DNA of 64,000 bases from Cotesia glomerata (lineage: Eukaryota; Arthropoda; Insecta; Hymenoptera; Braconidae), in assembly GCF_020080835.1 (NCBI RefSeq), contig NC_058164.1, positions 12,036,142 to 12,100,141 of the forward strand. The letters run 5' to 3'. Of this stretch, positions 38,221 through 50,045 are shown in pieces. The translations under genes were made by a program, and so were the position numbers. The notes under the pieces were generated by a model. That model was given only the letters and a program-made list of their open reading frames with translations, searched no databases and was not told the origin of the DNA. Within the stretch, counting starts at the first letter, position 1. Each line of letters begins with the position of its first letter.

Positions 38221-39114
38221 AATCATTTTCAAATATGAGTGTCGGAAACTAGGCCGATGTCAGTGTCAGAAACTACAGCACAAAAAATTTTGAGTGTCAG
38301 AAACTGGGGCTTCAAACATCATTTTTTGAAATGTTAATTTAAATTATTAATTCGCTTCAAATATCTATTTTGCTCCTATTACCGTTTGTAGAAATTTTAA
38401 ACTTGTTAATAATATAAAACATTATTTGTTCTAATAAAATTTTATATGAGTTATGATAGTATAACCTTAATTGTCACTCTTAAAGTGTCAGTAACTGGGC
38501 TCTTTACCTTATACAAAATGAAAATAATAGTTCTAACGTAAATGATAATGTGCCTGCTTGATAAAAAACAATAAACCTTACATTTATCCTAATACTCCTG
38601 ATTCTCTATTTTACTAATTGACTATATCTGTCTCAATCTCTCGTAGCCTACCCCTGATTAAAAATACTCATTAAAGAGTATTGAAAATCATGAAATTTGA
38701 CATGTTTTCAATAATCCTAATTCTTTTTTTTATGTATTTATAAATATACAGTTTACATGAAGCGACTGTTTATTTTTTCAATACTTTTCAATAAGTATTT
38801 TTAATCAGGGACTCTTCAGAAGTTTCACTTCTACCGTGTGTGACTTGCACACACACACACACACACACACATTTTTTTAAATTGATCGGTCAGGCCGTTT
38901 AAAAGTTATTCCAAAAAAACCACATTTGAAAAAATGTTTTTTTTGCAGTTTTTTTGAGATTTCTCAAAATCTACTGGTTTGAATCGGTCCAAATTATGGT
39001 CAAAATTTAACATTAGTCGAGCCCTTTCGAATGGTGTCAACCGCGATGAAATCGGTTAAGCCGTTCAAAAGTTATGAGAGGTTTACATACGGCCGTACAC
39101 ACACACACGCACAC

Positions 39115-39498
39115 CTCTTTAATGGGTTGGTCACATTAACTGACCTAGCAAGACGATCGTTCCCTCCTGTCACTCACTGGGAGTGTCCGGAACCCGTGTC
39201 GATTATTTCCGACGATGCGGGCTACGGCTGATGTGAGCTTGCTCTGCCGAGGTGTAAGTTGCAGTAGCAGATCAGAAGCCAGCCACTTCGGGCCTTGATC
39301 AGGAAGTACGCAGTGAGTGTTAGAGATCGGAATCTTCACCGCCCCGAACGAGTCTAGTCCGTCCGTGTATTCCGGGACTGGCTAAGTGTCGGCTAGGCCT
39401 AAGGGAACTGGGATAGGAGTACTATCTCCGAGAGTACACCCGTTCCTAGTTATGACAACCCGCTCCACTCCGTACGATGCGCTGGTAAATCAAAAAGT
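39115..39498 (+). promoter_or_regulatory. 5' UTR / presumed internal promoter of copy B
   Basis: About 384 bp of GC-richer DNA between the CA tract and the ORF1 start. Non-LTR elements must carry their promoter in this part (known for the class); no specific motif is identified here. Confidence 0.5.
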
Positions 39499-40818
39499 AT
39501 GAGTAATTTACAGGAAACAAACAAGAGTGGAAACGTGCTTCATGCCCATCAAGCAGCGATTGAAGCAAGCGCTGAAATAAAGAGAACGCAAGCGCTGGAG
39601 CGCCTTGAAAAGCTGACCATTGAGCTGCAAGAGTTTGTTCAAACTAAGGTCAATATCCACAAGGAGATAAAGACCAAGACAACCAGTGTAGTCAATTCTC
39701 TTGGAAGATTCAAGAAACTGGACGAGGAATGGCAGTCATCACGACGACGCATTCAAACTGAAGTTGAGACGGAAGAAGCAATGGACACTGGAGCCGACGG
39801 TGACGGCGAATCTGCTGCTGAGGACAAGAGTGAAACTGACACAAGGCCTGGAAAGAGAAAGGACCGAAATTCGCCAGAGCCAATCAACAAAGTCACAAAG
39901 AAGAAGGACTTGAAAAAAAGCCCTCCCCAACGACTGGCAGGGCAGGGCGACGAACCTAAGAAGGCGACTGATTGGGAAAAAGTACAGTCTAAGAAGGAGA
40001 AGAGGAAGCTAGCTAGAGAGCAACTCTCAAAGCAGCCGCCGAAGGAGCCCAGACCAGAGCCTAAGCGGAAAAAACCATGCAAATGGATCTGACCCGACGA
40101 TCATCCACCCGGCCGAGAAAACAAAGTATGTCGAGATTCTGCGTCGCATAAAGCAGGACGTCCCAGATGAGCAGGTTCGTTCAGCTGTGGATAAGATCAA
40201 CAAGACGAGAAGTGGCAACTTGTTGATTACGATTTCGAGGAAGAGCACTGACAAACGCCAAGCCCTCCAAAAGACGATCGCAGACATCCTTAAGGAGGAG
40301 GCCAAAGTGATCTGCAAAGGACCACAGGAGACCATCGAGATCCGAGATGTCGATGACGACACGACGAAAGAGCATATTCAGACCGCTCTAAAAAGGGAAG
40401 CTGGAGAAAGTTGTGAAACCCCACTAGAGGCAATCAAGATCCGTAAAGCCTTTAGGGGTACGCAGACAGCCACAGTGTCACTACCAGCAGCTGCAGCACA
40501 AAAGTTACTGGAGGGAAACTGCAAAATAAGGATCGGCTGGGTCAATTGCCGAAAGAGAGCAACGAAGAGACCCATACAATGTTCGAATGCTGGCACTTTG
40601 AGCACTTCGGATCTCAGTGCAAAAGCGAAGTCGACCGGTCTAAGCACTGCATAAGGTGCGGAAAAGAAGGACACAAAATTGCTGATTGTAAAATTCCAGC
40701 TAAATGTGCACTGTGCGTTGAACGGCACGGCGTAGAAAAGGCGGCTCACCATGCAGGCACGAACAGATGCCCCGTCTTCCAAGAAGCGCTCCAGAAAATA
40801 ACAAAGCCAAGAACATGA
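39499..40818 (+). pseudogene. ORF1 (gag-like) of copy B, two frameshifts
   Basis: Three segments in two frames: 39499 to ~40077, ~40078 to ~40582, and on to 40818, about 440 codons. The N-terminal part is predicted helical (coiled-coil-like EIKRTQALERLEKLTIELQE) and then Lys/Glu-rich. The middle has the R1-type RNA-binding region (ILRRIKQDVPDEQ, TRSGNLLITI). The C-terminus has CCHC knuckles including CIRCGKEGHKIADC. The first break looks like one extra T in CCATGCAAATG and the second like one missing T in the first Cys codon of a knuckle (TGTTCGAATGC). It acts as the nucleic-acid chaperone of the element in working copies. The stop overlaps the ORF2 ATG as ATGA. Confidence 0.85.
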
Positions 40819-43808
40819 AGATATTGCAGCTCAACCTCAATCATTGTGAGGCTGCGCATGACCTGCTCATACAAACTGTGCGCGAATTAGAGGCAGACGT
40901 AGCACTTATAAGTGAGCCTTATAGACACCTGAGTAACCAACCCTGGGAATCCGACAGCACTAACAAAGCCGTCATCTGGTCCTGCGGTAAATGTCCTTTT
41001 CAGAGAACAGTCAACAATAAAGAAGCCGGCTTCGTAGCAGCATGGGTAGATGGCCTCCGCTTCTACAATTGCTATGCACCACCTAGTCTCTCTAATGAAC
41101 ATTTTGAAGACTTCCTTGATCGGCTAACTGAGGATGCAAGAAAACACTTTTCCGTGGCAATAGCTGGTGACTTTAATTCCTGGGCAGCAGACTGGGGCAG
41201 CAAGTTCACTAATACACGTGAAAAAGCACTTCTCGAAGCAATGGCCACACTAGACGTGATCCTTCTTAACACCGGTGACACGCCAACGTATACTAAGGGA
41301 GAGGCAAACTCAATTGTCGACCTCACATTTGTCAGCAGTTGCTTAGCTCGAAGAAGTTTTTCTTGGAAAGTCTTGAACATCTACACAGCCAGCGACCATA
41401 GTGCGATACTATGGGAAATATCAATTGGCCAGAATCTAACAAGAGTCAACAGGAGCGCTAGCGCGGTTGGATGGAAAGTTAAATCTCTCGACCTTACTGC
41501 TTTAGTAGTAGCCCTAAAGTGCAATCCGATCATCGTAGAAACTGCTGAAGAGAAGACCAAGGACCTAATGAGAAGAGTCACCCAGGGCTGCGACGCCAGT
41601 ATATCCCGGAAACGTGGCATGAATTCAAGACCTTCGGTGCACTGGTGGAACGATCACATTAGCATTCTACGTCCAGAGTGTTTTAAAAAAAGAAGAAAGT
41701 TTCAGCGTGGCTACAGATGACCTAACTCCGCAGAGCTCTTGGCAGAGTATAAAAAGGCCCGTCGAAAATTGAACAGAGTCATCAAAGAAAGCAAAAGACG
41801 CTGCTGGAAGGAACTGGTTGCAGAAGTAGAGAAAGATCCATGGGGCAGACCGTATAAGGTGGTTATGACCCACCTGAAATGCCAGCCAATGCCATCACCT
41901 ACGTGTCTACAGCTCCTAGAGAAGATTGTTACTGCGCTGTTTCCCCAACAACCGGTATTCACCTACAAGTTGGAGCAGCTCAACGTTAAAGACATCCCAA
42001 CTATCACGTTGGATGAGTTGATAGAGGCAGGCAATCGAGTAGGGAATAATAAGGCGCCGGGATTGGACGGAATCCCTAATATTGCCCTGAAATCAATCCT
42101 TAGGGCAGCACCGACATTATTCCTGGATGTTTACGATACATGCCTGAAGGAAGGGACTTTTCCCCAGAAGTGGAAACAGCAACGGCTAGTACTACTTTCG
42201 AAAGGGAAAAAGCCGCCGGAAGAATCGTCATCCTACCGACCACTCTGCATGTTAGACACGGCCGGCAAGATATTCAAGTGCATAATTCATCAGAGAATAG
42301 AGGCTGTAGTCGATCCACTCCTGGCAGAGAACCAGTGTGGTTTCCGAAAAGGACGGTCAACTCTGGATACGATCAAATTGGTTGTTGATATAGCCAAGGA
42401 TGCAATCGCCGGAACGAGATGGAAGGGCGGAAAGAAGAAATACTGCTTGGTGGCTGCTTTGGACATCAAGAATGCCTCCAACTCTGCTAACTGGGACTGC
42501 GTCATGCGGGCTCTAGAAGAAAAAAACGTACCAGGATACCTTCACAGAATGGTAGCGAGCTTCTTCACGAATAGGATCCTGAAATATGACACGAAGAACG
42601 GTACGGAAGTGTACGAAATCACCGGAGAAGTGCCACAGGGATCAGTCTTAGGTCCTTTGCTATGGAACATCATGTATGATGGCCTCCTGAGAATAGCATT
42701 GCCTACGGGAGTCAAACTTGTAGCATATGCGGATGACGTAGCTGTCGTGATCGTCGCAAAGCACCTCGAAGAGATAGAAATGGCATTTGATATTACATTC
42801 AGACGAGTCAATTTGTGGATGGACATGGTGAACTTGCAACTAGCCAAGCATAAAACCGAGGCAGTGCTCATCACCAGTAGAAAAACGGTAGAAACTATCA
42901 AGTGGAGAGTCGGAGAACAAGAAATCACATCAAAACCATTTATCCGTTATCTGGGAGTGATGCTGGATGCCCGACTCAATTTCAAGCAGCAGGTGGAACA
43001 TGTCAGTGCCAAAGCGTCAGTAGCGAGGGCTAGTCTCGCACTGCTGATGCCTAACATCGGAGGCCCAATGCAGAGCAGGAGGCTACTATTGTCATCAGTA
43101 GTCACATCAGTGCTCACTTACAGAATATCCATTTGGGCTGATGCACTGGAAACTCAAGAATCATAGAAAAAAGCTGGACCAGTATATCGACTGAGTGCCC
43201 TACGAATAGCTAGTGCCTTTTGCACAATATCAGAAGAAGCAGTGTGCGTCATTGCCGGAACACTACCTCTTAAAGTTCTAGCAGAGGAAAGACGGGCCCT
43301 TTACCAACGAAAAAGGTCAACTGCACTGAGCCCTGAAGAACTTAGAATTGAAGAACGGCAGAACAGCATAGGCCGATTGCAACTACAATGGGACGCTACA
43401 GAGAAGGGTAGGTGGACGCACCGCCTCATACCTCGGATCGACATTTGGCTTAACCGGAATCACGGCGAGGTTTATTACTATCTCACACAGATGTTGTCTG
43501 GACACAGGTGTTTCCGAGAGTATCTGCACCGCTTTAAGCACGATGATTCTTCGGAGTGCCCGTCCTGCCCAGGAGTTGATAAAGATACGGAGCACGTCTT
43601 CTTTGTATGTCCTCGTTTCGAACCATAACGTGAAGAGTTGGAGAGGATCCTGAACCAGAGAATGCAACCAGATTCACTAGTGGAAGCAATGTTGTCGTCA
43701 GAAGCTGCCTGGAACGCTACTAACACGTTTGCAACAGAAGTCCTCAAAGACTTGCGTTCCACCGAAAGAAGAAGAGCAAATACCAGAAGCCAGAAGGAAG
43801 GCAGTTAA
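40815..43808 (+). pseudogene. ORF2 of copy B: endonuclease-reverse transcriptase, three in-frame stops
   Basis: About 997 codons in one unbroken frame apart from three stops: TGA at 41718-41720 (CGA in copy A), TAG at 43164-43166 (TGG elsewhere) and TAA at 43626-43628 (CAA elsewhere). Each is a single transition. Endonuclease motifs include ISEPYR, GDFNSWAADWG and YTASDHSAILWE. RT motifs include GFRKGRSTLDT, GEVPQGSVLGPL and AYADDVAVV. The C-terminal CPSCPG with H and C at the expected spacing is present. Start is ATG 40815, in the ATGA overlap; an in-frame upstream ATG at 40767 lies inside ORF1 and is not conserved. Confidence 0.9.
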
Positions 43809-44028
43809 CACCTTAGCCACCAGAAGGAAGATCAGTAGCTAGTTCCTCCCCTCACGAAGTAATGCCTGACGGCGGTTTCCATGAGAGATTAAAGGAAAGA
43901 AGAAAAGGGGTTTAGGGTTTAGTGAGTAGGGGCGTTAGCGTCGAGTTTTAGTATGACGCTGCGTCGAGTCGTCACATATCCAGGCCAAACAGATATGCCT
44001 GGAATCTGCAAAAAGGATTCCCCCCTCC

Positions 44029-44060
<32 letters not shown>

Positions 44061-44075
44061 CACACACACATAGTG

Positions 44076-46253
44076 GGGCCTATCAAGCAATTTAACACCG
44101 TCGGTTGGAAGGTGAAATCTCTTGACCCAGAAGTATTGCTAACAGCCCTCGATAGTGATCTGATAGAGACTGGATGTGCAGAAGAACATACTAAGGCCCT
44201 GATGATGCGAGTAACACAAGCTTGTGATGCCAGTATGCCTCGCAAACGTGTTATGAATTCGAGACCTGCGGTACACTGGTGGAATGATCATATCAGCAAC
44301 CTCCGTAAAGAGTGTCATCGAAAGAGAAGAATATAACAGCGTGGCTATCAACGACCTAACTCTGCAGTGCTGATCGCTGAGTACAAAAAAGCTCGTCGTG
44401 AACTTAATAAGGCCATAAAAGAGAGCAAAGGAAGATGCTGGAAAGAGCTCATATACGAGGTCGACAAAGACGTGTGGGGTCGGCCGTATAAGGTGGTCAT
44501 GACGCACCTGAAGAAACAACAAATGCCGTCACCTACGTATCCCCAACTTCAGAAAATCGTCACGTTTCCACAGCAACACAGTCTCAATTATCAGTCAACG
44601 CAAGATGAACTGGACGACATTCCACCTGTCACTGAAGAAGAATTGTTGGAGGCCTGTAATCGGGTAGGAAATAATAAAGCGCCAGGATTGGACGGAATCC
44701 CTAATATAGCCTTGAAAACCATCATAAAGGCAGCACCAACATTATTTCTAGACGCTTACAACGCATGCCTCAAGGAGGGGACTTTTCCTCGTAAGTGGAA
44801 ACAGCAACGGTTAGTACTTTTACCCAAAGGAAAGAAACCGCCAGAAGAACCGTCATCTTACAGACCACTCTGCATGCTAGATACGGCGGGTAAGATATTT
44901 GAGCGTATCATCCATCTGCGAATAGATGCAGTAGTCGACCCACTCTTGGCAGACAACCAGTATGTATTCCGGAAAGGACGATCAACCCTGGACGCGATCA
45001 ACCTGGTTGTTAATACGGTCAAAGAGGCAATCGCAGGAACTAGATGGAAGGGTGGAACGAAGAAGTACTGCCTGGTGGCTGCCTTGGACATCAAAAATGC
45101 TTTCAATTCCGCTAATTGGGACTGCATCATGCAAGCTCTCGACGAGAAGAACGTGCCAACATATCTTCGCAGACTAGTGATTAGCTATTTTACAGATAGA
45201 GTGCTGGAATACGATACAAAGAATGGTCCGAAAGAGTATGATATAACCGGTGGTGTGCCACAGGGCTCTGTTCTTGGTCCACTTCTGTGGAATATCATGT
45301 ATGACGGGCTCCTGAGACTGAAGCTTCCAAGATGTGTCAAACTGGTAGCGTATGCGGATGATGTTACCGCAGTGATCGTCGCCAAACACCTCGACGAGAT
45401 TCAACATCTGTTCGACATCACTTTTAAGAAGATCAACGAGTGGATGGATACAGTGAACCTACAACTGGCCAAGCAGAAGACCGAAGCAGTGCTTATTACC
45501 AGCCGAAAAGAAGTTGAAACAATTAAGCTAAAAGTCGGTGACCGAGAAATCACATCACAACCTCATTAGGTGCTCACCTACGGAATATCCATTTGGGCTG
45601 ACGCACTAGAGGTGCAAGATTCATGGAGAAAAGCTGGACCAATATATCGTATGAGTGCCCTACGAGTTGCAAGCGCCTTTCGAACAATATCAGAGGAAGC
45701 AGTGTGTGTCATTTCTGGAACTTTGCCGCTCAGAGTCCTAGCTGAGGAAAGACGGAATCTTTACCAACGAAAGAGGACAACCACACAAAGTGCCGAGGAA
45801 CTCATAGCTGAAGAACGGCAGAACAGCATCGCATGATGGCAATCGCAGTGGGACGCCGCGACAACAGGGAGATGGACACACCGTCTCATACCGAAGATCG
45901 ACGTTTGGCTAAACCGAAGTCATGGCGAGGTCAATTACTATCTGACGCAGTTGTTGTCAGTACATGGATGTTTTCGGACGTATCTTCACCGCTTCAAGCA
46001 TGATGATTCACCGGAGTGCCCGTCCTGCCCAGGAATCAATGAAGACGCGGAGCACGTTTTCTTTGAGTGCCCACGATTTTACCCACAGCGAGATGAGCTG
46101 GAGATGATCCTAAAGAAGAAAATCCAACCAGAGACAATAGTAGAAGCAATGTTGTCATCAAGAGCCTCCTGGAACGCCATCAGCACATTTGCAACAGAAG
46201 TCCTTATAGACTTGCGTTCCATCGAAAGAAGAAGAGCAAATGACAACAACTAG
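44076..46253 (+). pseudogene. ORF2 remnant of copy C
   Basis: Begins at the GPIKQFNTVGWKVKS part, after most of the endonuclease has been lost. Stops at 44334-44336 (TAA), 45567-45569 (TAG at a deletion junction) and 45834-45836 (TGA, the same codon as the stop of copy A). About 62 codons between the RT and thumb regions are missing at 45566-45570, and a few codons are deleted near 44550-44570. RT motifs GGVPQGSVLGPL and AYADDVTAV and the CCHC (CPSCPGINEDAEHVFFEC) are kept. Confidence 0.88.
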
Positions 46254-46511
46254 AAGAAAGGTAAAATAACACCTTAGCTACCAGAAGAAAGAGCAGTAGC
46301 TAGATCCTCCCCTCACGAAGTAATGCCTAACGGCGGTTTCCATGAGGGATAAGGGGAAAGAGGAAAAGGGGTTTAGGGTTTAGTGGGTAGGGGCGCTAAC
46401 GTCGAGTTTTAGTAAGACACTGCGTCGAGTCGCCACATATCCAGGTCAAACAACTATGCCTAGAATCCGTAAAAAGGATTTCCCCCCCCCCCTTAAAACA
46501 AAAAAAAAAAA
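44076..46511 (+). mobile_element. R1-clade non-LTR retrotransposon, copy C (5' truncated)
   Basis: Starts within the endonuclease part of ORF2 and ends after the shared 3' UTR, a stem-loop (GAATCC with GGATTT, one mismatch) and an A-rich tail. A 16 bp target duplication, ACACACACACATAGTG, flanks it at 44060-44075 and 46512-46527. It therefore inserted at the edge of the CA tract that also holds copy B. Confidence 0.92.
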
Positions 46512-46668
46512 ACACACACACATAGTGACAACATCGCGGGGGTAGTCAGGGAAGCTTCCTATGACCTTAAAACGTCGAAATCTGATGAAAAACCGATTTT
46601 TGCAAAACGGGGTGAAAACAATAACTTCCCGATTTTTGAAAATCTTAGATTTTCTTAGCGGGAAGTTG

Positions 46669-47213
46669 AAAAAAACTGAAAAAATTGCGAAATTTTGAAT
46701 TTGCATATCTTTTGAAAAAAATTTTTTCATTGTTTTTCCTTTGGCAGAACTTCGTTTTATGATAAACGAAAATTTCTGACCAAAATTTGTCTAAATCGAA
46801 AGAGATCGATTCCAACTATTTGTCAACTTGACATGGAATGACCCAATCGCCAACTATTTCTTTAAATTTTGAAATTTAGTCATTTTTAAATGGCTGTAAC
46901 TAGTCTTTTTGTAGAGATAATCATACTTTGTCTTAGAGTTTGGTAAAGCTCAAAGACTCTACTTTATGAATATAAAATCGTTTTTTGTAAAAAAATTGCG
47001 TAAATTATGTGTAAATTCAATTTAAAACAAAAAAGGATTTTTCCCATGTTAATTTAATGGGAAACTAAAATAAAAATAACATTCTTTTAGAGTTGAGCTA
47101 TAGGGCTCATCTTTGGTGAGGATTTTTTTTATATCAAATAGAAATATTTGAGAGGGTAAAAGTTAAAAAAAAAAATTAAAAAGTTTTTTTGAATCATCCT
47201 AATTTATATATAT
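46669..47213. repeat. Fragment with a TGGGTCATTCCATG end
   Basis: The complement of 46845-46828 reads TGGGTCATTCCATGTCAAG, closely like the termini of the element at 51697-59469, so 46670-46845 is probably one end of a related DNA transposon. The remainder is AT-rich and without a gene. Confidence 0.4.
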
Positions 47214-47215
47214 AT

Positions 47216-47837
47216 CCGTACAAAAACAGTTTCACTGTAAAAAAATCGCGCCAAGTCCACGTTCATAAGACTATTAAAAAAAAAAAAAATTTTATTTCTT
47301 TACAAAAAGATATAAAATAAAAAATTAAAAAATCCAAGTAACCGATATGGTTGTATATGATTTTCGGAAATTAAAAAATATTTTGTTGTAAATTTAAAAA
47401 TTAAAAGAAACAATTTTGGAACGTATTTAGTGTGCGTGGTTACGAAATATTTCACTTTTTATGAAATTCCTAAAATCTATCTCCTAGGACTTTTAAAAAA
47501 AATTGAAGTACACAATGACGCACACCAAGTACGTTTCAAAATTGTTTCTTTTAGTAAGAAAAAAGTTAAAATCTAAAAATCTGGGTCGCTATAGTTTGTG
47601 CTGATTATTTTTAGTAATTTTAAATAGAAATTATAAAGATAATTGATAATAATCAAGTAATACGCGTAATAAAAAGCATGAACTACTATTATAAAATATC
47701 ATATAAAAAAAAATCAAAATAAATTTGAAAAAAAATTTGTAACCTCAAAAAACCGTTTTGCTTACGGTATATACACACTCGGTAGTTTGGCTTGAGAACG
47801 GAACTTGGCGCCAGACTCTATCGAGTCTGTTGATTTT
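47216..47837. mobile_element. Chimeric X/Y non-autonomous element
   Basis: The left end is X type (CCGTACAAAAACAGTTTCAC after AT at 47214-47215). Then follow an inner X piece (ACAATGACGCACACCAAGTAC near 47513), a Z' piece (AAAAGTTAAAATCTAAAAATC near 47570) and a complete Y right end (47590-47837) with hairpin CAGACTC-tatc-GAGTCTG (47812-47829). The order X, Z', Y' repeats the right side of the 25-32 kb element with internal deletion. Confidence 0.75.
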
Positions 47838-49129
47838 CAAAATCCCATATTTTCACTGCTTTTTCTTCAAATAACTATTGAACGCGTCGAGATATTTGAA
47901 TTCTGTAAAATGCATCTGAAAGCTGAAAAAATAAGCTTCAATTTACATGTTCACATATATTTCTAGACCAAAAAATATCTATTCTGTGACCATTTCAATG
48001 AAATTTTACTCTTGCAGTCTTTTTGATCGGTTTGATGGTTGTAATTTAATATTAAATAGAAACATTTTCATTAAGTTGATATTAGAATTAGTCTACTCAC
48101 CTTAGACTTCCTTCCCCTAAGCTATACCTCATGAAAAATGCGTTACTTTAGAGTTTGCAGTACTTTAATAAACGTTTTCAGAACTGAATCAATAACTAAT
48201 GGCTATTCTAACCGATCATCATTCTTAAATGTTACAATATTTTTAATCTTGACAAAGTTCAAAGATTAAAAAAGAAATAAAAATAATTAGAAATGATATT
48301 TTGTCATGACATGTAACACACGTTAAGCAAAATCAAAGTTCAATTCATTATGAACATTCTCGATAACCGTGGATCTGGAAATAATAGCATTGGATTTCAC
48401 TTCCTTTGATGATTTCACGCATAAATTGATAACGTGTAACTAAGCGTAGATTGAATAAATAAAGGCAATATATAAAAAATGTAAAATTCTTCATTGAATT
48501 AATTGAAAAATCAATAGAACACAATAAACTTAAAAAAAAATCGATAGAATTTTTTTGGTAGTACTGTTTACTGAAAATATAGGGGAGGGTGGGGCAAGAC
48601 GGCCCACCTGGGCCAAGAAGGCCCACATCAAAAATTGACCAAAAATTTATTTTTCTAATTTTGTTTTTAATCACCACAAATTCGGGTTATTGATGCATTT
48701 TTAGCCCTACGCTTGAAAACAAAGGCAAAATGAGCCACTGAAAAGTTATAAAAAAGAAGTTATCTTATAATTTCATAACCTAATCATGATTAATAAAGTA
48801 AAAATCATATTTTTCATCTGATTTTATAGATTTAGGGCAAAATAGACTATTCGAAAAAATTGTAAATAACAATAACAAATTTTTTATTTGATAGAAAAAT
48901 AACAATTAATAAGGCCTTTAGGGTCAACCGTTTTCCTAATTTTTTTGATTTGCACAGATTCCAAATGAGCATTGAAAGTTTTAGTTAAAGTCATTGCAAG
49001 TCTCATAAGTCAAGTTGAAATCTATCTACCTTCAAGTGCGACGAATTTTACTGTAACTTAAAATTTTCTTAGTTACATCCATTTTTTATAGAAAACAAAA
49101 TTAATATGTTTTTTACGAATTCTATTTAA

Positions 49130-49440
49130 ATAAGTAGCCAAATTTATTTTTCACATATCAAGTGTTTAGAAAATTTATTCATTTTAATCTGTTACATTTC
49201 CGCGATCCCGCAATAAGAACAATTTATCGGTTATGTGATCAGTAGGGCCAGGACTTTCGCAGCAGTCCCTGGCCCTAGTGATCAGCAAAAATAACATGTA
49301 TGTTAAATTCTTAGTCCGTTAACTGAATAACTACATGTAATGTTAAGTTTTGGAAACCTTACAATGACATTTTGCCCGCTACCAAAGAGACGATTGTTGT
49401 AAGGAAATTTTTAGTAAATTTAATAGACATGTTCTAAATT
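49130..49440. repeat. Dispersed repeat, inverse of 31262-31520
   Basis: Same landmarks as the 31 kb copy in opposite orientation, with a 35 bp insertion at 49243-49277. Confidence 0.75.
49243..49277. mobile_element. 35 bp hAT-like micro-insertion
   Basis: TAGGGCCAGGACT at the left and the complement TAGGGCCAGGGACT at the right enclose a loop of a few bases. GTGATCAG occurs on both sides (49235-49242, 49278-49285), an 8 bp duplication. The matching unoccupied site is in the 31 kb copy (complement of GTGATTAG near 31417). Eight-base duplications and TAGGG-type ends fit hAT transposons. Confidence 0.75.
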
Positions 49441-49559
49441 TCATGTTTCAAAAAGTTCTAATTTATAAACAACAACATTTTTTCTATTCTACTCATCTCT
49501 CTGACACAGCCTGCATATGAAATATATGCATATGAAACTATTGTTTGGAAATAAAAATT

Positions 49560-50045
49560 GTTCGTTGTTAACGCCCCCACAATTCCTATTGAGGTTGGAA
49601 TTTAATTAATAAAATCCATTCTTAGCTGAACTTGACACGAAGATTATACACGAAGATTTCTACCAAATTTGAAGTCTGTAGGAACTATAGCTAGGAAATT
49701 TGAATTTTAATTGATAATATCTACCCCTGCAATTCTTATTTAGGTCGGGTTGTCGTAAAATCCTCATTTAGATTACTTTTTCATCACACATAGAAGACTC
49801 CTACCAAATTTTGGAGTCTGTAGGAGCTATAGCTCGGAAATTTACAATTTTCATTGTCAACACCCAACCCCGCTATCCATATTAGGAGTAGATTGTCATA
49901 AAATCCGCTCTTAGATCATTTCTCCATCACATACAGAAGATTCTTACCAAATTTCGACCTTATAGGAGCTACAGCTCGGAAATTTTAAATTTTCATTGTT
50001 GAGATTCACCCCCGCAACCCCCTGTGGGAGTGAGCTATATCATTT
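49560..50045. repeat. ~145 bp minisatellite, inverse of 21410-21700
   Basis: About three and a half imperfect units with TACCAAATTTNGAGTCTGTAGG, AGCTATAGCTCGGAAATTT and CACCCCCGC/TACCCCTGC. Units are diverged from one another. Confidence 0.7.

Larger units (their letters stand above)
39115..44046 (+). mobile_element. R1-clade non-LTR retrotransposon, copy B (full length, decayed)
   Basis: About 4.9 kb: 5' UTR 39115-39498, ORF1 39499-40818, ORF2 40815-43808, 3' UTR with the shared GGGGTTTAGGGTTTAG block, a GGAATC/GATTCC stem-loop near 44001-44020, then an A run. Flanked by CA DNA on both sides. It is the only copy here with a 5' UTR. Two ORF1 frameshifts and three ORF2 stops mean it is inactive. 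Confidence 0.9.
38871..46668 (-). repeat. W repeat copy 10, split by retrotransposons B and C
   Basis: The right-hand W body is at 38871-39095 (GATCGGTCAGGCCG to GTTATGAGAGGTTTACATAC), then CA DNA, then retrotransposons B and C, then (CA)n-TAGTGACAACATCGCGGG and the W left end to 46668 (TTCTTAGCGGGAAGTT). The right terminus is missing before 38871, replaced by another CA run (38848-38870). Confidence 0.85.

Noticed and set aside
40767..40814. Upstream ATG at 40767 as the ORF2 start of copy B
   Set aside because: It lies in ORF1, is not conserved in copy A, and the ATGA overlap at 40815 is present in both copies.
43905..43925. GGGTTTAGGGTTTAG in the retrotransposon 3' UTR as a telomere-like repeat
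   Set aside because: Only two units, present as a fixed part of each element copy, and not the insect telomere motif.
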